Positions 16,130 to 26,237 are shown, numbered from the stretch's first letter. The stretch is DNA of 64,000 nucleotides from Halomonas ventosae (GCF_004363555.1 NZ_SNZJ01000005.1:124001-188000); one strand, 5' to 3'. Made by a program: numbers and translations. The notes: generated by a model from the letters alone, not told the origin.

Positions 16130-17899
16130 TCAGAAGGGCCAGATCAGCGGGATCAGCGCCAGGGCCACCGCGGCGGTCAGCAGGTTCAGGAGCCCGCCGA
16201 GGCGCAGGAAGTCACCGAAGCGGTAGCCACCGGGGCCGAAGACCATCAGGTTGGTCTGGTAGCCGATGGGCGTCAGAAAGCTGGCCGAGGCGGCGAACAT
16301 CACCACGACCACATAGGGCATGGGGCTCACGCCAAGGTTCTCGGCGCTGGCCATGACCACCGGGAAGGTGATCACCGCGGCAGCGTTGTTGGTGACCAGG
16401 GAGGTCAGCAGGGTCACCAGCACATAGACCGCGACCAGCAGCAGCCAGGGATTGCCGTCGGCGAGCCCCAGGGCCAGGTCGGCCAGGCTGGCCGCTGCCC
16501 CCGAGCTTTCCAGCGCCGCACCGAGCCCGAAGGAGGCGGCGATGGTCAGCAGCACCTGGGTATCCAGCCCCCGCTTGGCCGCCCCCACCGTGCAGCAGCC
16601 GGTACCCAGCGCCAGGGCCGCGCCCAGCATGGCGGCGTTCATCATGCTCATCACGCCCAGGGTCGCCAGCAGCACCACGCCGGCCAGGATGCCCCAGGCC
16701 AGCCCGGCCTTCTCGTGGACCGGGCGGGCCGAGCCGTTGACCTTGCTGATCAGCAGGAAGTCGCGCGACTGGCGATGCCGCTCGATGAAGGGCGGGCGCG
16801 CCTCCAGCAGCAGGACGTCGGCGGGCTGCAGGCGGATCTGGCCGAGGTTGCCGGCGACCCGCTCGCCGCCGCGGCACACCGCCAGCACGGCGGCACCATA
16901 GAGGGTCCGGAAGTGGCCGTCGCGAATGCGCCGGCCGATGAACTGGCACTGGTCGGAGACCACCGCCTCCACCAGGCGGCGCTCCTTGAAGTCCTTCTCG
17001 AGGCTCGACGCGCCCTGCCGGGTCGGCACCAGGCCGCGGATCTGCTGCAGTTCCACGGCCCCCTCGCTGGTGCCGGCGAACACCAGCCGGTCGCCACCCT
17101 TGAGTCGCTCGCCCGGCCCCACCACGCTGACGATGTTGCCCTCACGCTCGATCTCCACCAGGAACAGCTCCTGGAGGTGGCGCAACCCGGCCTCCTCCAC
17201 CGTGCGATCGACCAGCGGGCCGCCGGCGTCCACCTCCATCTCGATGGTGAACTCGCGGGGGTTCTCGAAGGCCGCCTCCGCCCCGCGCCTTGCCGGCAGC
17301 AGCCGCGGCCCCAGCAGGACCAGGTAGGCCAGGCCCACCACCGCCACCGGCACGCCCACCCAGGCGATGTCGAATAGCCCCATGGCCAGGGACGGGTCGC
17401 GATCGATCAGCAGGCCATGCACGACCAGGTTGGTGCTGGTGCCGAACAGGGTGATGGTGCCGCCGAGGATCGAGGCGAAGCTGAGCGGCATCAGCAGGCG
17501 ATGCGCCGGCACGGAGACGCGCCGGCTCCAGCTCAGCACGGCCGGAATGAAGGTCGCCACCACGGGAGTGTTGTTGAGAAAGCCGCTCAACGAGGCCACC
17601 GGCAGCAGCAGGCGTACCAAGGCTCGCCGCTCGCTGCGGGGGCGCCCCAGCACATGGCGGATGATCAGGTCGATGCCGCCGGTCTCACGAATGCTGGTGA
17701 CCAGCACATACATGAAGGCCACGGTAAACAGGCCCGTGCTGGAGAAGCCCGCCAGCGCCTGGCCGGGGTCGATCACCCCCAGGGTCAGCAGCAGGATCAC
17801 CGCACCGAGCAGCACGATGTCGGGACCCACGCGCGAGAAGGCCATCAGCGGGAAGACGGCGGTGACGACGGCGAGAGAGAGCCAGGCATCCAGCGGCAT
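16130..17899 (-). CDS. SLC13/DASS family permease with two TrkA-C domains
   Basis: A 589-residue membrane protein. The hydrophobic N-terminal half (about five segments) and C-terminal half (about six) flank a soluble central region, residues ~200-370. That region holds two RCK/TrkA-C-like domains, one near DRTVEEAGLRHLQELFLVEIE and one near EKDFKERRLVEAVV. Such proteins move sulfate, dicarboxylates or other anions, probably with Na+. Conserved family turns include NNTPVVATFIP in the first half and LTSLVTNNAAAV in the second. The start is not sharp: I use ATG 17899, and an in-frame TTG lies 18 nt upstream. The upstream spacer 17955-17999 is AT-rich and probably holds the promoter. It converges on nothing and is monocistronic. 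Confidence 0.88.
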   Translation of the reverse strand: MPLDAWLSLAVVTAVFPLMAFSRVGPDIVLLGAVILLLTLGVIDPGQALAGFSSTGLFTVAFMYVLVTSIRETGGIDLIIRHVLGRPRSERRALVRLLLPVASLSGFLNNTPVVATFIPAVLSWSRRVSVPAHRLLMPLSFASILGGTITLFGTSTNLVVHGLLIDRDPSLAMGLFDIAWVGVPVAVVGLAYLVLLGPRLLPARRGAEAAFENPREFTIEMEVDAGGPLVDRTVEEAGLRHLQELFLVEIEREGNIVSVVGPGERLKGGDRLVFAGTSEGAVELQQIRGLVPTRQGASSLEKDFKERRLVEAVVSDQCQFIGRRIRDGHFRTLYGAAVLAVCRGGERVAGNLGQIRLQPADVLLLEARPPFIERHRQSRDFLLISKVNGSARPVHEKAGLAWGILAGVVLLATLGVMSMMNAAMLGAALALGTGCCTVGAAKRGLDTQVLLTIAASFGLGAALESSGAAASLADLALGLADGNPWLLLVAVYVLVTLLTSLVTNNAAAVITFPVVMASAENLGVSPMPYVVVVMFAASASFLTPIGYQTNLMVFGPGGYRFGDFLRLGGLLNLLTAAVALALIPLIWPF

Positions 17900-18020
17900 G
17901 GAGAGGTCCGGTGACAAAGGGGAAAGAGCCCATTGTGACCGCCGCCAGTTATTCTAAAAAGTTATTTTTAGAAATCTTACTATACTTAATTGGAATATTA
18001 GAGCCAGTGGCCCCACAACG

Positions 18021-18048
18021 AGAAAGGCCCGCTTTCGCGGGCCTTTCT
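18021..18048 (-). terminator. terminator of the cold-shock gene
   Basis: AGAAAGGCCCGC and GCGGGCCTTTCT, a perfect 12-bp stem with a 4-nt loop, 40 nt downstream of the cold-shock stop on the minus strand. The descending arm ends in TTTCT. Confidence 0.85.
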
Positions 18049-18087
18049 CACCTGCCGTGCGGCAGTCACATCTAAGTCGGTCGACGT

Positions 18088-18294
18088 TCAGCCGATGACC
18101 TGGATGTTGGAAGCCTGGAGGCCTTTCTTGCCCTGGGTGACGTCGAAGGAAACCTTCTGGCCGTCCTGCAGGGACTTGAAGCCTTCTGCCTTGATCTCGG
18201 AGAAGTGAGCGAACAGGTCGTCACCGTTGTCGTCCGGAGAAATGAAGCCGAAGCCCTTGGTGTCGTTGAACCACTTGACGGTACCGGTAGCCAT
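18088..18294 (-). CDS. cold-shock protein, CspA family
   Basis: A 68-residue single OB-fold protein with RNP1 KGFGFI near residue 13 and RNP2 LFAHF near residue 27. It should bind single-stranded RNA or DNA and melt RNA structure. RBS GAGGAATT precedes the ATG. The upstream spacer on the minus strand is long, more than 120 nt before any other gene, as usual for csp genes with a regulatory 5' leader. I cannot say whether it is cold-induced. Confidence 0.95.
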   Translation of the reverse strand: MATGTVKWFNDTKGFGFISPDDNGDDLFAHFSEIKAEGFKSLQDGQKVSFDVTQGKKGLQASNIQVIG

Positions 18295-18687
18295 TATCGA
18301 ATTCCTCGAATAGCGTTAGATTGTGCCGGGAAATACCCGAGTTGCAGTGGGTAAAACAAGAAACTTTCACCGGGAAATCGACGCCATGAGCTTTCGATGA
18401 CCACCTGCGATGTTCCACTTGCTAACCAACTGCGGGCATAGTGCGCCGTTGCCGGGCGCAGGTCAAACACTATTTGCCGTGGATGACAGGAATATTGCCG
18501 CCCATGTGACCGCCCACCAGAAAGCGCCTGGACACGCCCGACCCGGCAGGCCGGATCACCGCTACGTCCGAGCGCATCACCCTGGCGCCATCGACGGCAA
18601 GGGAACCCGCATCGGCAACACCTGCGCCGTCACGACAATGGCAGGCCAAGGCCTGCCATTGTCGTGACACGAGAGGGAAAGCGCCCG
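18295..18687. other. csp leader/promoter region and intergenic spacer
   Basis: It holds the cold-shock gene's upstream leader (18295-~18420) and then ~200 bp without a supported gene. The right end carries the strong hairpin annotated at 18631-18666. Confidence 0.5.
18631..18666 (-). terminator. strong hairpin terminating the GMC oxidoreductase transcript
   Basis: A perfect 17-bp stem (CACGACAATGGCAGGCC and complement) with a 2-nt formal loop, 21 nt after the GMC oxidoreductase stop on the minus strand. Confidence 0.85.
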
Positions 18688-20346
18688 TTACGCTCCGCCG
18701 AGGATCCAGCCCGCGGCCTTCTCGGCGATCATCAGCGTCGGCGAGTTGGTATTGCCGCTGGTAATGGTAGGCATGACGCCTGCATCCACCACGCGCAGCC
18801 CCGCCACCCCGCGCACCCGCAGGCGAGCGTCCACCACCGCCATGGGGTCGTCGTCGCGCCCCATCCGGGTGGTGCCCACCGGGTGGAAGATGGTGGTGCC
18901 GATATCCCCCGCCAGGCGGGCCAGGTCGTCGTCGCTCTGGTACTCGAGGCCAGGCTTGACCTCCTCGGGCGAATACCTCGCGAAGGCCGGCTGCTCGGCG
19001 ATGCGCCGCGTGACCCGCAGCGAGTCGGCCGCCACCTTGCGATCCTCGGGGGTGCTCAGGTAGTTGGGGGCGATGGCCGGGGCCTGGCGCGGGTCGGCGC
19101 TCTTGATGCGCACCGTGCCGCGGCTGGTCGGGTTGAGGTTGCACACGCTCGCCGTGATCGCGGGGAAGTCGTGCAGCGGCTGGCCGAAGGCCTCCAGGCT
19201 CAGCGGCTGGACGTGGTACTCGATATTGGGGTGCGCGTACTCGTCGGAGCTGCGCGTGAAGGCACACAGCTGCGAGGGCGCCATGCTCATGGGACCTGAG
19301 CGCTTGAGCAGGTACTCGAGCCCGATGCCCGCCTTGCCGACCAGCGAGTTGGCCATGGTGTTGAGGGTCCTGGCGCCCTTCACCCGATACACCGAACGGA
19401 TCTGCAGGTGGTCCTGGAGGTTCTCGCCGACCCCCGGCAGGTCATGGACCACCGGGATGTCGTGCTCGCGCAGCAGGTCGCCCGGGCCGATGCCGGAGAG
19501 CTGCAGCAGCTGGGGCGAGCCGATGGCGCCGGCGGAGAGGATCACCTCGCGACCGGCCTGTACCGTGATCGCCTTCCCGCCGCGCTCGACGCGCACGCCG
19601 GTGCAACGCGGCTGGCCGCCCCCGGCCTCGCCTCCTCGCCCCAGCTCGAGCCCCAGCACCTGGGTGGAGTGCCACAGGGTCAGATTGTCGCGCTTCTCGG
19701 CCCCGCGCAGGAAGGCCTTGGAGGTGTTCCAGCGCCAGCCCGAACGCTGGTTGACCTCGAAGTAGTCGACCCCCTCGTTGTCGCCGCGGTTGAAGTCGCG
19801 GGTCCGTGGGATGCCGGCCTCCACGGCCGCGGTGGCGAAGTCGTCGAGCACCTGCCACTTGAGGCGCTGCTTCTCCACCCGCCACTCGCCGCCGTGGCCA
19901 TGGTAGTCGCGGTGGGCAGCATCGGCATCGCCGCCGGCATCCAGGCGATGGTGGTCCTCGTGCTTCATGAAGTCGGGCAGGCAGTTCTCCCAGCGCCAGG
20001 CGTCGTCGCCGGTGGCCTCGGCCCAGCCGTCGTAGTCGCGCGACTGGCCGCGGATATAGAGCATGCCGTTGATGCTGGAGCAGCCGCCCAGGGTCTTGCC
20101 GCGGGGATAGATCAGCGACCGGCCGTTGAGGCCGGGGTCGGCCTCGGTGCGGAAGCACCAGTCGGTGCGCGGGTTGTTGATGCAGTAGAGGTAACCCACC
20201 GGGATATGGATCCAGTGGTAGTTGTCGCGACCGCCCGCCTCGATCAGCAGCACCCGGTTGGCCGGGTCGGCGCTCAGGCGGTTGGCCAGCAGGCAGCCGG
20301 CGGTGCCGGCGCCCACCACGATATAGTCGAATTCTTGTTCAGCCAT
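18688..20346 (-). CDS. GMC family FAD oxidoreductase (choline dehydrogenase-like)
   Basis: A 552-residue FAD enzyme. The N-terminal Rossmann motif VVGAGTAGCLLANRL and the later EAGG acidic end mark ADP binding. GMC signature 1 is PRGKTLGGCSSINGM; signature 2 is GAIGSPQLLQLSGIG. The C-terminal catalytic His is in FHPVGTTRMG, with Asn in GNTNSPT. It oxidises primary alcohols to aldehydes. BetA-like annotation is common, but betB, betI and betT are absent and the partner is an MmsA-type dehydrogenase ending 101 nt upstream. The true substrate is therefore probably another alcohol. The start is uncertain between ATG 20346 and GTG 20355. Confidence 0.9.
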   Translation of the reverse strand: MAEQEFDYIVVGAGTAGCLLANRLSADPANRVLLIEAGGRDNYHWIHIPVGYLYCINNPRTDWCFRTEADPGLNGRSLIYPRGKTLGGCSSINGMLYIRGQSRDYDGWAEATGDDAWRWENCLPDFMKHEDHHRLDAGGDADAAHRDYHGHGGEWRVEKQRLKWQVLDDFATAAVEAGIPRTRDFNRGDNEGVDYFEVNQRSGWRWNTSKAFLRGAEKRDNLTLWHSTQVLGLELGRGGEAGGGQPRCTGVRVERGGKAITVQAGREVILSAGAIGSPQLLQLSGIGPGDLLREHDIPVVHDLPGVGENLQDHLQIRSVYRVKGARTLNTMANSLVGKAGIGLEYLLKRSGPMSMAPSQLCAFTRSSDEYAHPNIEYHVQPLSLEAFGQPLHDFPAITASVCNLNPTSRGTVRIKSADPRQAPAIAPNYLSTPEDRKVAADSLRVTRRIAEQPAFARYSPEEVKPGLEYQSDDDLARLAGDIGTTIFHPVGTTRMGRDDDPMAVVDARLRVRGVAGLRVVDAGVMPTITSGNTNSPTLMIAEKAAGWILGGA

Positions 20347-20447
20347 GGCGTGCACTCAAGTCGCAATAGGCTCGAGACTTCCCCGTCGACAGCGCCCCCT
20401 CGCAACGCTGTCGACGGCGCCTCTCGCCCGCGCGATGGTAGTCAGTC

Positions 20448-21959
20448 TTATTTATGCGTCGGCATGGCGAACTCGGAGCCACCATGTATGGAGTCCGACC
20501 AGCGCTGCATGATCGACTTCTGCTTGGTGTAGAAGCGCACGCCCTCCTCGCCGTAGGCGTGGGTGTCGCCGAACAGCGAGCGCTTCCAGCCACCGAAGCC
20601 GTGCCAGGCCATGGGCACCGGGATCGGCACGTTGATCCCCACCATGCCGACCTGGATGCGACGCCCGAACTCGCGGGCCACGCTGCCGCTCTCGGTGAAG
20701 CAGCTCACGCCGTTGCCGAACTCGTGGTCGTTGATCAGCTGGATGGCGGTGGCGATGTCGGGCACCCGCACGCAGGCCAGCACCGGGCCGAAGATCTCCT
20801 CCTTGTAGATGGTCATCTCCGGGGTGACGTGGTCGAACAGCGAGCCGCCCATCCAGAAGCCCTCGGCGCAATCGTCGCCGGTACCGCTGGCATCGAAGTC
20901 ACGGCCGTCGACGACCAGCTCGGCCCCCTCGCTCACACCCTTTTCGATATAGCCGGTGATGCGCTGGTGAGCCTGGGCGGTGACGATGGGCCCCATCTCG
21001 GCATCCAGCTCCAGGCCGTTCTTGACATTCAGGCTGCGCGCCCGCTCGGCCAGGCGCGGCACCAGCTCGTCGGCCACGTCGCCCACCAGCACCGCCACGC
21101 TGATCGCCATGCAGCGCTCGCCGGCACTGCCGTAGGCGGCGCCGATCAGCGCATCCACGGCCTTGTCGAGGTCGGCATCGGGCATCACCACCATGTGGTT
21201 CTTGGCGCCGCCCAGGGCCTGGACGCGCTTGCCGTGGCGGGCACCCCGCTCGTAGATCAGGTTGGCGATCGGCGTGGAGCCGACGAAGGAGAGCGCCTTG
21301 ACATCGGGGTGGTCGAGGAGCGCCTCGACGCTCTCCTTGTCGCCCTGCACCACGTTGAAGACACCATCCGGCAGCCCCGCCTGCTTGAGCAGGTCGGCAA
21401 TCAGCAGCGAGGCGCTGGGGTCCAAGGGGCTCGGCTTGAGGATGAAGCTGTTGCCGCAGGCGATGGCCACCGGGAACATCCACATCGGCACCATGGCCGG
21501 GAAGTTGAAAGGGGTGACGCCGGCGACCACGCCCAGCGGCTGGCGCAGGGTCCAGTTGTCGATGCCGGTGCTGACCTGCTCGGTATAGTCGCCCTTGAGC
21601 AGCTGCGGGATGCCGCAGGCGAACTCGACGATGTCGATGCCGCGCGCCACTTCTCCCTGGGCATCGGTGAACACCTTGCCATGCTCCAGGGTGATCGCCC
21701 GCGCCAGCTCATCCTTGTGCTCGTTGAGCAGTTGGAGGAACTTGAACATCACCCGGGCGCGGCGGATCGGCGGGGTATCGGCCCAGGCCGGGAAGGCGGC
21801 CTGGGCGGCGTCCACGGCCGTGGCCACATCGGCCTGGGAGGCCAGGGCCACCTGGCCGGTCACCTGGCCGGTGGCCGGGTTGGTCACGGCCTGGTGCTGG
21901 CCGGACTCGCCTGCTGACATTTGCCCGTTGATATAATGCTGGATGCTGGCGGTGCTCAT
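20448..21959 (-). CDS. mmsA: CoA-acylating methylmalonate-semialdehyde dehydrogenase
   Basis: A 503-residue aldehyde dehydrogenase. The catalytic Cys lies in GSAGERCMA. The position of the usual general-base Glu is Asn in [10 protein letters not shown], the hallmark of CoA-acylating MmsA enzymes. Dinucleotide binding is FVGSTPIA. It converts malonate or methylmalonate semialdehydes to acetyl- or propionyl-CoA with NAD. Start 21959 is preceded by ACGAGG. It is the first gene of a two-gene unit with the GMC oxidoreductase, suggesting an alcohol-to-acyl-CoA route; mmsB and the valine genes are absent. The LysR gene starts 178 bp away, divergently, and is the likely regulator. Confidence 0.92.
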   Translation of the reverse strand: MSTASIQHYINGQMSAGESGQHQAVTNPATGQVTGQVALASQADVATAVDAAQAAFPAWADTPPIRRARVMFKFLQLLNEHKDELARAITLEHGKVFTDAQGEVARGIDIVEFACGIPQLLKGDYTEQVSTGIDNWTLRQPLGVVAGVTPFNFPAMVPMWMFPVAIACGNSFILKPSPLDPSASLLIADLLKQAGLPDGVFNVVQGDKESVEALLDHPDVKALSFVGSTPIANLIYERGARHGKRVQALGGAKNHMVVMPDADLDKAVDALIGAAYGSAGERCMAISVAVLVGDVADELVPRLAERARSLNVKNGLELDAEMGPIVTAQAHQRITGYIEKGVSEGAELVVDGRDFDASGTGDDCAEGFWMGGSLFDHVTPEMTIYKEEIFGPVLACVRVPDIATAIQLINDHEFGNGVSCFTESGSVAREFGRRIQVGMVGINVPIPVPMAWHGFGGWKRSLFGDTHAYGEEGVRFYTKQKSIMQRWSDSIHGGSEFAMPTHK

Positions 21960-22137
21960 GGCGGCCTCGTCTCGTCGTTGTCGGAATCGGGGAGGGACGT
22001 CCGTTGTCGGGGATGGGGAGTGACCGAAGTAACCCATTGGCACCTAGACTAGTCCGATCGTCCCCAGGATCAATTGAGTAATTCAAAACCAGCGTATAAG
22101 TTTGGCTGATATCACTCCACGACGAGGAGGCGACATC

Positions 22138-23040
22138 GTGCAGGACCTCCAGACCCTGCGTGCCTTCGTCACCGTGGCCCGGGAAGGCAGCGTCTCCCGC
22201 GCCGCCGAGCGCCTGCACCTGACCCAGCCCGCGGTGAGCCTGAAGCTCAAGCAGTTCCAGGCGGGCCTCGGCCTCACGCTGTTCCAGCGCCGCCCCCAGG
22301 GGCTGGAGCTCAGCGCCGACGGTCGCGCGCTGCTGCCCGCCGCCGAGAAGGCACTGGCAGCCATGGCCGCCTTCGAGCAGAACGCCCGGGCCCTGCACAG
22401 CACGCTGCGAGGCCGGCTGAAGATTGGCACCATCGTGGATCCGGAGTTCATCCGCCTGGGGGCCTTCCTGCGTCGCCTGGTGGAGCGCGCCCCGCAGCTC
22501 GAGACCGAGCTGCACCACGGCATGAGCGGCACCGTGCTGGGGTGGGTGCGGCGCGGCGAGCTGGACGTCGGCTTCTTCCTGGCGCCGCCCGGCGAGGGGC
22601 CGGGTATTGCGGAGATCGCCCACTGCGAGCTCACCCACTTCGATTACCACGTGATCGCCCCGGCCGGCTGGGGCAGCCGCCTGGCCGGCGCCGACTGGCC
22701 CCGGCTCGCCACCCTGCCGTGGATCACCACGCCCGAGGAGTCCGCCCACCACCGCCTCCTGCACGGCGTGCTCGACCCGCTGGGGATCGTGCCCAACGGC
22801 GTGGCCCAGGTGGACCAGGAAGCCTGCATGCTCGACCTGGTGCGCGCCGGCGTGGGCCTCAGCCTGGCCCGCGACGCCCTGGCCATGGCCGAGCGCCAGG
22901 AGCGCGGCCTGGTGGTCGCCGAGGGCATGCGCCTGCCCTGCGCGCTCAGCTTCGTCTGGCGCCGTGACCGCGGCGAGGAGGCGGTGATCACTGAGGCGCT
23001 GGAGGTGCTCAGCGGCGTCTGGGGGGCGCTGGCACCATGA
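22138..23040 (+). CDS. LysR-family transcriptional regulator (likely of mmsA-GMC unit)
   Basis: A 300-residue regulator. I start it at GTG 22138 because RBS AGGAGG lies 8 nt upstream; the frame reaches back to a TTG without an RBS. The winged helix-turn-helix spans residues ~1-60 (SVSRAAERLHLTQPAVSLKLKQ). A periplasmic-binding-protein-like effector domain follows (RLKIGTIVD...). It is divergent from mmsA with 178 bp between starts, the classic LysR arrangement for controlling the neighbour and itself. The next gene in the same direction is a TauE/SafE permease 28 nt downstream, probably co-transcribed. Confidence 0.9.
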   Translation: MQDLQTLRAFVTVAREGSVSRAAERLHLTQPAVSLKLKQFQAGLGLTLFQRRPQGLELSADGRALLPAAEKALAAMAAFEQNARALHSTLRGRLKIGTIVDPEFIRLGAFLRRLVERAPQLETELHHGMSGTVLGWVRRGELDVGFFLAPPGEGPGIAEIAHCELTHFDYHVIAPAGWGSRLAGADWPRLATLPWITTPEESAHHRLLHGVLDPLGIVPNGVAQVDQEACMLDLVRAGVGLSLARDALAMAERQERGLVVAEGMRLPCALSFVWRRDRGEEAVITEALEVLSGVWGALAP

Positions 23041-23068
23041 CACCACCCCACGGGAAAGGAGCGCCCTG

Positions 23069-23860
23069 ATGGCCGACCTCGAGATCCCCCAGCTCGTCCT
23101 GATCGGGCTCATCTTCGTCTGGAGCGGGTTCGTGCGTACCAGCCTGGGCTTCGGCGGCGCCGTGCTGTCACTGCCCTTCCTGCTGCTGGTGCTCGACGAG
23201 CCGCTGGTTTTCCTGCCGATCATCGCCGTGCATCTGATGATCTTCTCCAGCTGGATCGCCTGGCGCGGCCACCGGCAGCTGGTGGCCGACAACGGCGGCC
23301 AGACGCCAGCCGAGAGCAACATCGACTGGCGCTACCTGCTCAAGGCGATGAAGGTGATGATCATCCCCAAGCTGATCGGGGTGGTCGGCCTGCTGACCCT
23401 GCCGGGCAACGTCCTGACTAGCATCATCTTCGTGATCGTGATGGTCTATGCGGTCGGCTACCTGCTCGACAAACCCTTTCGCAGCCGCAACCGGGTAGTG
23501 GACGCAGTGCTGCTGGCGCTGGGCGGCTATGTCAGCGGCACCTCGCTGATCGGCGCCCCGCTGATCGTCGCAGTCTTCGCCACCCACGTCGCCGCCCGCC
23601 AGCTGCGCGATACCCTCTTCGTGCTGTGGTTCATCCTGGTGCTGATCAAGATGGTCTCCTTCGTGATCGCCGGCGTCGACCTGCAGCTCATCCACCACCT
23701 GTGGCTGCTGCCCTGCGCCCTGGTCGGCCACCTGCTGGGCGAGCGCGCCCACCGGCACATGCTCGCCAGTCACACCAACCTCTACTTCCGGGTGCTCGGT
23801 GGGGTGCTGATCCTGGTCAGCGTGATGGGGCTTCTCAGCACCATCGGCGGCGCCAGCTGA
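23069..23860 (+). CDS. TauE/SafE family permease
   Basis: A 263-residue membrane protein with about eight hydrophobic segments. It has the family's two glycine-rich repeats, GFGGAVLSLPFLL in the first half and GGYVSGTSLIGAPLIV in the second. RBS AAAGGAG precedes the ATG. Family members export sulfite, sulfoacetate or other small organic anions. It lies 28 nt behind the LysR gene, so it may move a substrate or product of the MmsA/GMC pathway; this is inference from position. Confidence 0.88.
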   Translation: MADLEIPQLVLIGLIFVWSGFVRTSLGFGGAVLSLPFLLLVLDEPLVFLPIIAVHLMIFSSWIAWRGHRQLVADNGGQTPAESNIDWRYLLKAMKVMIIPKLIGVVGLLTLPGNVLTSIIFVIVMVYAVGYLLDKPFRSRNRVVDAVLLALGGYVSGTSLIGAPLIVAVFATHVAARQLRDTLFVLWFILVLIKMVSFVIAGVDLQLIHHLWLLPCALVGHLLGERAHRHMLASHTNLYFRVLGGVLILVSVMGLLSTIGGAS

Positions 23861-23947
23861 ACCGACGTCACGCTGCTGTTTACGAGCGCGTTGACAGGAA
23901 ACCTGCGCCCCCATGCAATGAGCCCCCATTCCCCCAAGGAGTGCGTC

Positions 23948-25603
23948 ATGACTCGCCTGCCACGCTTCGCCTCGCTACCACTGCGCTTCAGCGCCTATGG
24001 GTTCAGCCTGCTGGGCCTGGCCCTCAGCGTGGCCGGCCTGCTCATCTCCTCGCCACGATGGGCCTGGGGGGTGCTCGCCTTCGGCCTGCTCGCCGCCCTG
24101 GGCACCTATGACCTGCTGCAGCGAAGCCGCACGGTCAGCCGCAACTACCCGATCCTGGCCCATCTGCGCTACAACCTGGAGTCCTTCGGCCCCGAGATTC
24201 GCCAGTATTTCATTCAGGCCGACACCGAGCAGGTGCCCTTCTCCCGAGAACAGCGTCGCCTGGTCTATCAGCGCGCCAAGGGGATCAGTGACAAGAAGCC
24301 CTTCGGCTCGCTTGACGACATGAATCGGCCAGGCTACGAATGGATAAGCCATTCACTGGCGCCGATTCATCCAGAAAAGGCGGACTTCCGCATCACCGTG
24401 GGGGCAGACCGCCCCCGCCCCTACTCGGCCAGCGTGTTCAATATCTCGGCAATGAGCTTCGGAGCGCTCTCCGCCAACGCCATCAGTGCCCTCAACGACG
24501 GCGCCCGAGAAGGTGGCTTCTACCACGACACCGGCGAGGGGGCGATCTCGCCTTACCATCGTCGCGGCGGAGACCTGGTCTGGGAGATCGGCTCGGGCTA
24601 TTTCGGCTGTCGCGACGAATCGGGCCGCTTCGACCCCGAACGCTTCCGCATCAACGCCTGCCAGGAAGCGGTGAAGATGATCGAGATCAAGCTTTCTCAG
24701 GGGGCCAAGCCGGGCCACGGCGGTATCCTCCCCGCCGCCAAGGTGACGCCGGAGATCGCCACTACCCGGGGCGTCCCCCAGGGCGAAGACGTCATCTCCC
24801 CCGCTGCCCATTTGGCCTTCTCCACCCCGCGGGAGATGATCGCCTTCATTGTCGAACTGCGCGATCTGGCCGACGGCAAGCCGGTGGGCATCAAGCTTGC
24901 CATCGGGCATCCCTGGGAGTGGTTTGCCATCGTCAAGGCAATGCTCGAGACTGGCGAGCACCCTGACTTCGTGGTGGTGGATGGCGGCGAGGGTGGCACC
25001 GGCGCCGCCCCGCTGGAGTTCATCAATCGCCTGGGCATGCCGCTGGCCGAGGCGCTACAGCTGGTGCACAACACCCTGGTGGGTGCCGGCCTGCGAGACC
25101 GGGTACATATCGCCGCGGCCGGCAAGATGATCAGCGCCTTCGACATCGCCCGGGCCATGGCGCTGGGCGCCGACTGGTGCAATGCGGCCCGCGGCTTCAT
25201 GTTCGCGCTGGGCTGTATCCAGTCCCTGAGTTGTCACAACGACCGCTGCCCCAGCGGCGTGGCCACCCAGGACCCCCTGCGCGGCAGCCGCCTGGATGTG
25301 CCGACCAAGGCACACCGGGTGGCAAGCTTCCACGCCAACACCCTCGCGGCCCTGGCCGAGATGCTGGGGGCGGCAGGCCTGTTGCATCCCGCCCAGTTGG
25401 GCCCGGAGCATGTTCTGCACAGGGGTTCGCGCCACGAGGTAAAAAGCTTCGCCGAGCTCCACGACCGCCTGACCCCGGGGGAACTGCTGGCCGGCGGTGC
25501 CGACCGCCATCCGGTGTTCCGCGACTACTGGGAGAGCGCCAACGCCGACAGCTTTGCCCCACCCGAGACGGTCGCCAGGCTGAGGAACAGCAAGCTCTAT
25601 TAG
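23948..25603 (+). CDS. FMN-binding glutamate synthase family protein
   Basis: A 551-residue protein. The start at 23948 follows RBS AAGGAG. Two N-terminal hydrophobic segments (residues ~14-34 and ~38-54) anchor it in the membrane. The rest is a GltB-type FMN barrel: GEGAISPYHR, KPGHGG, VDGGEGGTGAAP and GALGADW-like motifs. It is followed by a Cys-rich [3Fe-4S]-type segment (ALGCIQSLSCHNDRCPSG). The glutaminase and GltD parts are absent, so it is not a complete glutamate synthase. Its reaction is unknown; such stand-alone proteins are conserved across proteobacteria. It is monocistronic with a hairpin downstream. Confidence 0.9.
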   Translation: MTRLPRFASLPLRFSAYGFSLLGLALSVAGLLISSPRWAWGVLAFGLLAALGTYDLLQRSRTVSRNYPILAHLRYNLESFGPEIRQYFIQADTEQVPFSREQRRLVYQRAKGISDKKPFGSLDDMNRPGYEWISHSLAPIHPEKADFRITVGADRPRPYSASVFNISAMSFGALSANAISALNDGAREGGFYHDTGEGAISPYHRRGGDLVWEIGSGYFGCRDESGRFDPERFRINACQEAVKMIEIKLSQGAKPGHGGILPAAKVTPEIATTRGVPQGEDVISPAAHLAFSTPREMIAFIVELRDLADGKPVGIKLAIGHPWEWFAIVKAMLETGEHPDFVVVDGGEGGTGAAPLEFINRLGMPLAEALQLVHNTLVGAGLRDRVHIAAAGKMISAFDIARAMALGADWCNAARGFMFALGCIQSLSCHNDRCPSGVATQDPLRGSRLDVPTKAHRVASFHANTLAALAEMLGAAGLLHPAQLGPEHVLHRGSRHEVKSFAELHDRLTPGELLAGGADRHPVFRDYWESANADSFAPPETVARLRNSKLY

Positions 25604-25621
25604 CCTGCCCTTGGCACAAGA

Positions 25622-25657
25622 CAGAGGACCCGACACATCATGTGCCGGGCCCTCTTC
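25622..25657. terminator. bidirectional hairpin between convergent genes
   Basis: Imperfect stem AGAGGaCCCGaCACA / TGTGcCGGGcCCTCT with a 3-nt loop and TT after it, between the glutamate synthase-like stop and the PepSY stop. Confidence 0.75.
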
Positions 25658-25699
25658 TCAGCGACTGAATCAGTGGCCGGGGGACGCCCCGGCAGCGGG

Positions 25700-26167
25700 T
25701 CAGTCGTGCTCCACCTCGAGCAGCTCGCCGCCCCGGCTCCTGACCTCGAGCTCGCGGCCGTCGGCGTCAACCCCCTCGACCTCGACGCGGCCATCGCGGT
25801 CGACCTGGAGCTCCTCGAACTCGGCCATGCCCTCGGCCACGGCCAGCGCCATGGCGTCGCGCACCTCGGCCTCGGAGAGGCCCCAGGCGCCGTCGTCGCG
25901 ACGCTTGCGCTCCTCCTTGAGGCTCTCGCCGCTGGCCAGGTCGAAGCGCACCTCGGCCTGCCACTCGTCGTCGAGCCAGCCCTCGACCTCCACGCGATCT
26001 CGACTCTTGACCTCGATCTCCTCATAGGTCTGGAAGCCGAAATCGCCGGCCTGGGCCAGCACCTCGTCGATGCGCTCGGTGGCCAGGTGATCATCCGCGG
26101 CCTGGGCCAGGGTGGTGGCGCCCAGCAGGGCGGCCAGGGAGGCGGTCAGGATCATCTTGCGTTGCAT
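25700..26167 (-). CDS. periplasmic PepSY-domain protein
   Basis: A 155-residue secreted protein. The signal peptide ends near LAQA-ADD. Two PepSY-like repeats follow, each with the helix-then-strands pattern (one around VEVEGWLDDEWQAEVRFD, one around VEVEGVDADGRELEV). It is very acidic. PepSY proteins are thought to bind metals or inhibit peptidases in the periplasm. Its gene is divergent from another PepSY gene that heads a PhoP/PhoQ-like operon, and the 110-bp gap holds a GTTCATG direct repeat. It is probably a target or modulator of that system. Confidence 0.85.
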   Translation of the reverse strand: MQRKMILTASLAALLGATTLAQAADDHLATERIDEVLAQAGDFGFQTYEEIEVKSRDRVEVEGWLDDEWQAEVRFDLASGESLKEERKRRDDGAWGLSEAEVRDAMALAVAEGMAEFEELQVDRDGRVEVEGVDADGRELEVRSRGGELLEVEHD

Positions 26168-26237
26168 GGGTCATTCCTCGTTCTGTGGGTGCCAGGCCAT
26201 TACAAGCCATGCGACCTTGCCCCAAGGTGACGCCAGC

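Noticed and set aside
18688..21959. A betaine-synthesis (betAB) operon
   Set aside because: The dehydrogenase has the Asn of CoA-acylating MmsA, not the BetB Glu, and betI/betT are absent.
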